A DNA stretch of 5,754 nucleotides, from assembly GCA_903839355.1 (NCBI GenBank), contig CAIMBV010000243.1:1-5754 (forward strand), written 5' to 3'. This DNA comes from an uncultured Actinomycetes bacterium (GTDB lineage Bacteria > Actinomycetota > Actinomycetes > Nanopelagicales > Nanopelagicaceae). Position 1 is the stretch's first letter, and every line of letters starts with the position of its first letter. The translations under genes were made by a program, and so were the position numbers. Below the pieces are notes generated by a model. The model searched no databases and was not told the DNA's origin. It worked only from the letters and a program-made list of their open reading frames with translations. Of this stretch, positions 4,953 to 5,754 are shown one piece after another.

Positions 4953-5754
4953 GAGCTGGATTAGCAACCGGAGTTGAGAGGTCATTTACCCCGCTAATCC
5001 AAAGGAAACCGGTAGAGACAAAGGGCTTCCACACTCCAATGTTGTGGCCCCCTTTTGGAATTTGAACATATTTAATGGGGATCAAAGAATTTGCGCTCTG
5101 CATAAATTGCTGAGCAGCCGAATTCGCGTAATGATCTTTGAGTGAGGCGATAATCATGATTCTGGTGTTACGAGGATTGTGCTTTAAATAATTAATGAGG
5201 TCGTATCGATTCCCAAGATAATTTTTCTCTCGCTTTGATAAACCGATGGAGAGAATTGGTTTGAAATACCCTGCCAGTGAGACTCCGGATGAGTATTGAT
5301 CTTGATGGAGCACGGCAACCTCTGCGGCACACCAGCCACCTGTTGAGTATCCGAATGAAGACCAGAGTCGATTATCAATTCCCATAAATGTCTGCATAAA
5401 TGTCTTCATATCTTTGGTGATCCAGGTTTCCACCTTTGCTCCGCCAACGAAGTTCATGCATTCGGTATCTTGACCGGGTTCCACATTAATTGCCGGAATA
5501 ACCGCCAAAGTAGGAGGAATCTTTCCCGCGTTCTCCAAATCTTCCATAGTTGTAATTCCATCAAGCGTGCCTATCCAGGTTTGAGGAACTCCAGGAGTAC
5601 CTGGAAACAACTCAACTACTTGATATGTATTTCCGAGAGCGTGAGCTGGACTTTCTAGTTCTCGCGCCAATGTTGGCGATGCAACGACGTATACGACATT
5701 TGAGATTCCAGATGCAGCGCCTTTAATCACTTTGCGAAAAATTAAACGTCCACC
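4927..5754 (-). CDS. Putative esterase, alpha/beta-hydrolase fold (Ag85/Fes-like), 5'-truncated by window
   Basis: The minus-strand frame is open to the window edge, showing 275 C-terminal residues with the true start outside. The GTG at 5730 is only an internal Val codon in a continuing frame. In fragment numbering, an oxyanion-region segment VVELFPGTPGVPQTW is at 46-60. The nucleophile elbow GYSTGGWCAAEVA is at 135-147 (Ser137), a likely acid is Asp207 in SLKDHYAN, and the His is His237 in KGGHNIGVW. These make a complete Ser-Asp-His triad of the putative esterase family (PF00756 type), which includes mycolyltransferases and enterochelin esterase. The usual HG of the oxyanion loop reads FPG here. 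Cysteines C99 (DTEC) and C142 (GGWC) could form a disulphide, hinting at an extracytoplasmic location, but the N-terminus that would show a signal or membrane segment is missing. Its last 26 nt overlap the end of the MprF-like gene in antisense. Substrate unknown. Confidence 0.85.
   Translation of the reverse strand, partial: GGRLIFRKVIKGAASGISNVVYVVASPTLARELESPAHALGNTYQVVELFPGTPGVPQTWIGTLDGITTMEDLENAGKIPPTLAVIPAINVEPGQDTECMNFVGGAKVETWITKDMKTFMQTFMGIDNRLWSSFGYSTGGWCAAEVAVLHQDQYSSGVSLAGYFKPILSIGLSKREKNYLGNRYDLINYLKHNPRNTRIMIIASLKDHYANSAAQQFMQSANSLIPIKYVQIPKGGHNIGVWKPFVSTGFLWISGVNDLSTPVANPAPSASGIQR
4957..5001. repeat. Perfect 9-bp inverted repeat just after the operon's last stop codon
   Basis: TGGATTAGC (4957-4965) pairs with GCTAATCCA (4993-5001) across a 27-nt loop, starting 4 nt after the TAG of the MprF-like gene and lying inside the esterase coding region. 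No T-run follows on either strand, so it is not a standard intrinsic terminator. A 9-bp repeat at this spacing is expected about once by chance in a window of this size, so only its position makes it worth noting. Confidence 0.25.

Noticed and set aside
1..5754. tRNA, rRNA, CRISPR array, insertion sequence or attachment site
   Set aside because: Almost all bases lie in supported coding frames, and no spaced direct repeats, transposase motifs or cloverleaf-like sequences were seen.

Overview
The window looks like a compact chromosomal segment from an actinobacterium of moderate GC content (by eye near 50%). Three things point that way. The three-gene operon has a -10 element placed for a leaderless GTG start. 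The MprF-like protein resembles the membrane and DUF2156 part of mycobacterial LysX. The deacetylase carries an unusual TFHGxGD-type first motif that I associate with actinobacterial homologues. Genes are packed very tightly: one 1-nt gap, one 2-nt gap, one 1-nt overlap and one 26-nt convergent overlap. That would suit a streamlined lineage such as freshwater Nanopelagicales-type actinobacteria, but this placement is inference only.

Layout, left to right. (1) 1-351, plus strand: C-terminal 116 residues of a SpoU/TrmH-type RNA 2'-O-methyltransferase, cut off by the window edge. (2) 353-1288, minus strand: a TPR-only protein with about seven 40-residue repeats, convergent with the methyltransferase 1 nt away. 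(3) 1289-1423: divergent promoter region with two small adjacent palindromes and a -10 box six bases before the next start codon. (4) 1424-4952, plus strand: a tight operon of a Tat-exported NodB-type polysaccharide deacetylase, a secreted seven-blade YVTN/YncE-like beta-propeller, and a polytopic MprF/LysX-like aminoacyl-phosphatidylglycerol synthase domain protein without a lysyl-tRNA synthetase domain. (5) 4927-5754, minus strand: the C-terminal 275 residues of an alpha/beta-hydrolase esterase, whose tail overlaps the end of the operon antisense.

How the genes may work together: three adjacent genes encode an exported glycan deacetylase, an exported propeller and a membrane lipid aminoacylation enzyme, next to a putative esterase of the Ag85/Fes-like fold. 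Together they look like a cell-envelope modification locus. Deacetylation of surface glycans and aminoacylation of anionic lipids both reduce negative surface charge, so a shared role in envelope charge or resistance to cationic compounds is a reasonable hypothesis. The substrates are not shown by the sequence. The most noteworthy feature is the deacetylase's first NodB motif, in which the usual catalytic and metal-binding aspartates are replaced. No RNA genes, CRISPR arrays, insertion sequences or clear intrinsic terminators were seen.
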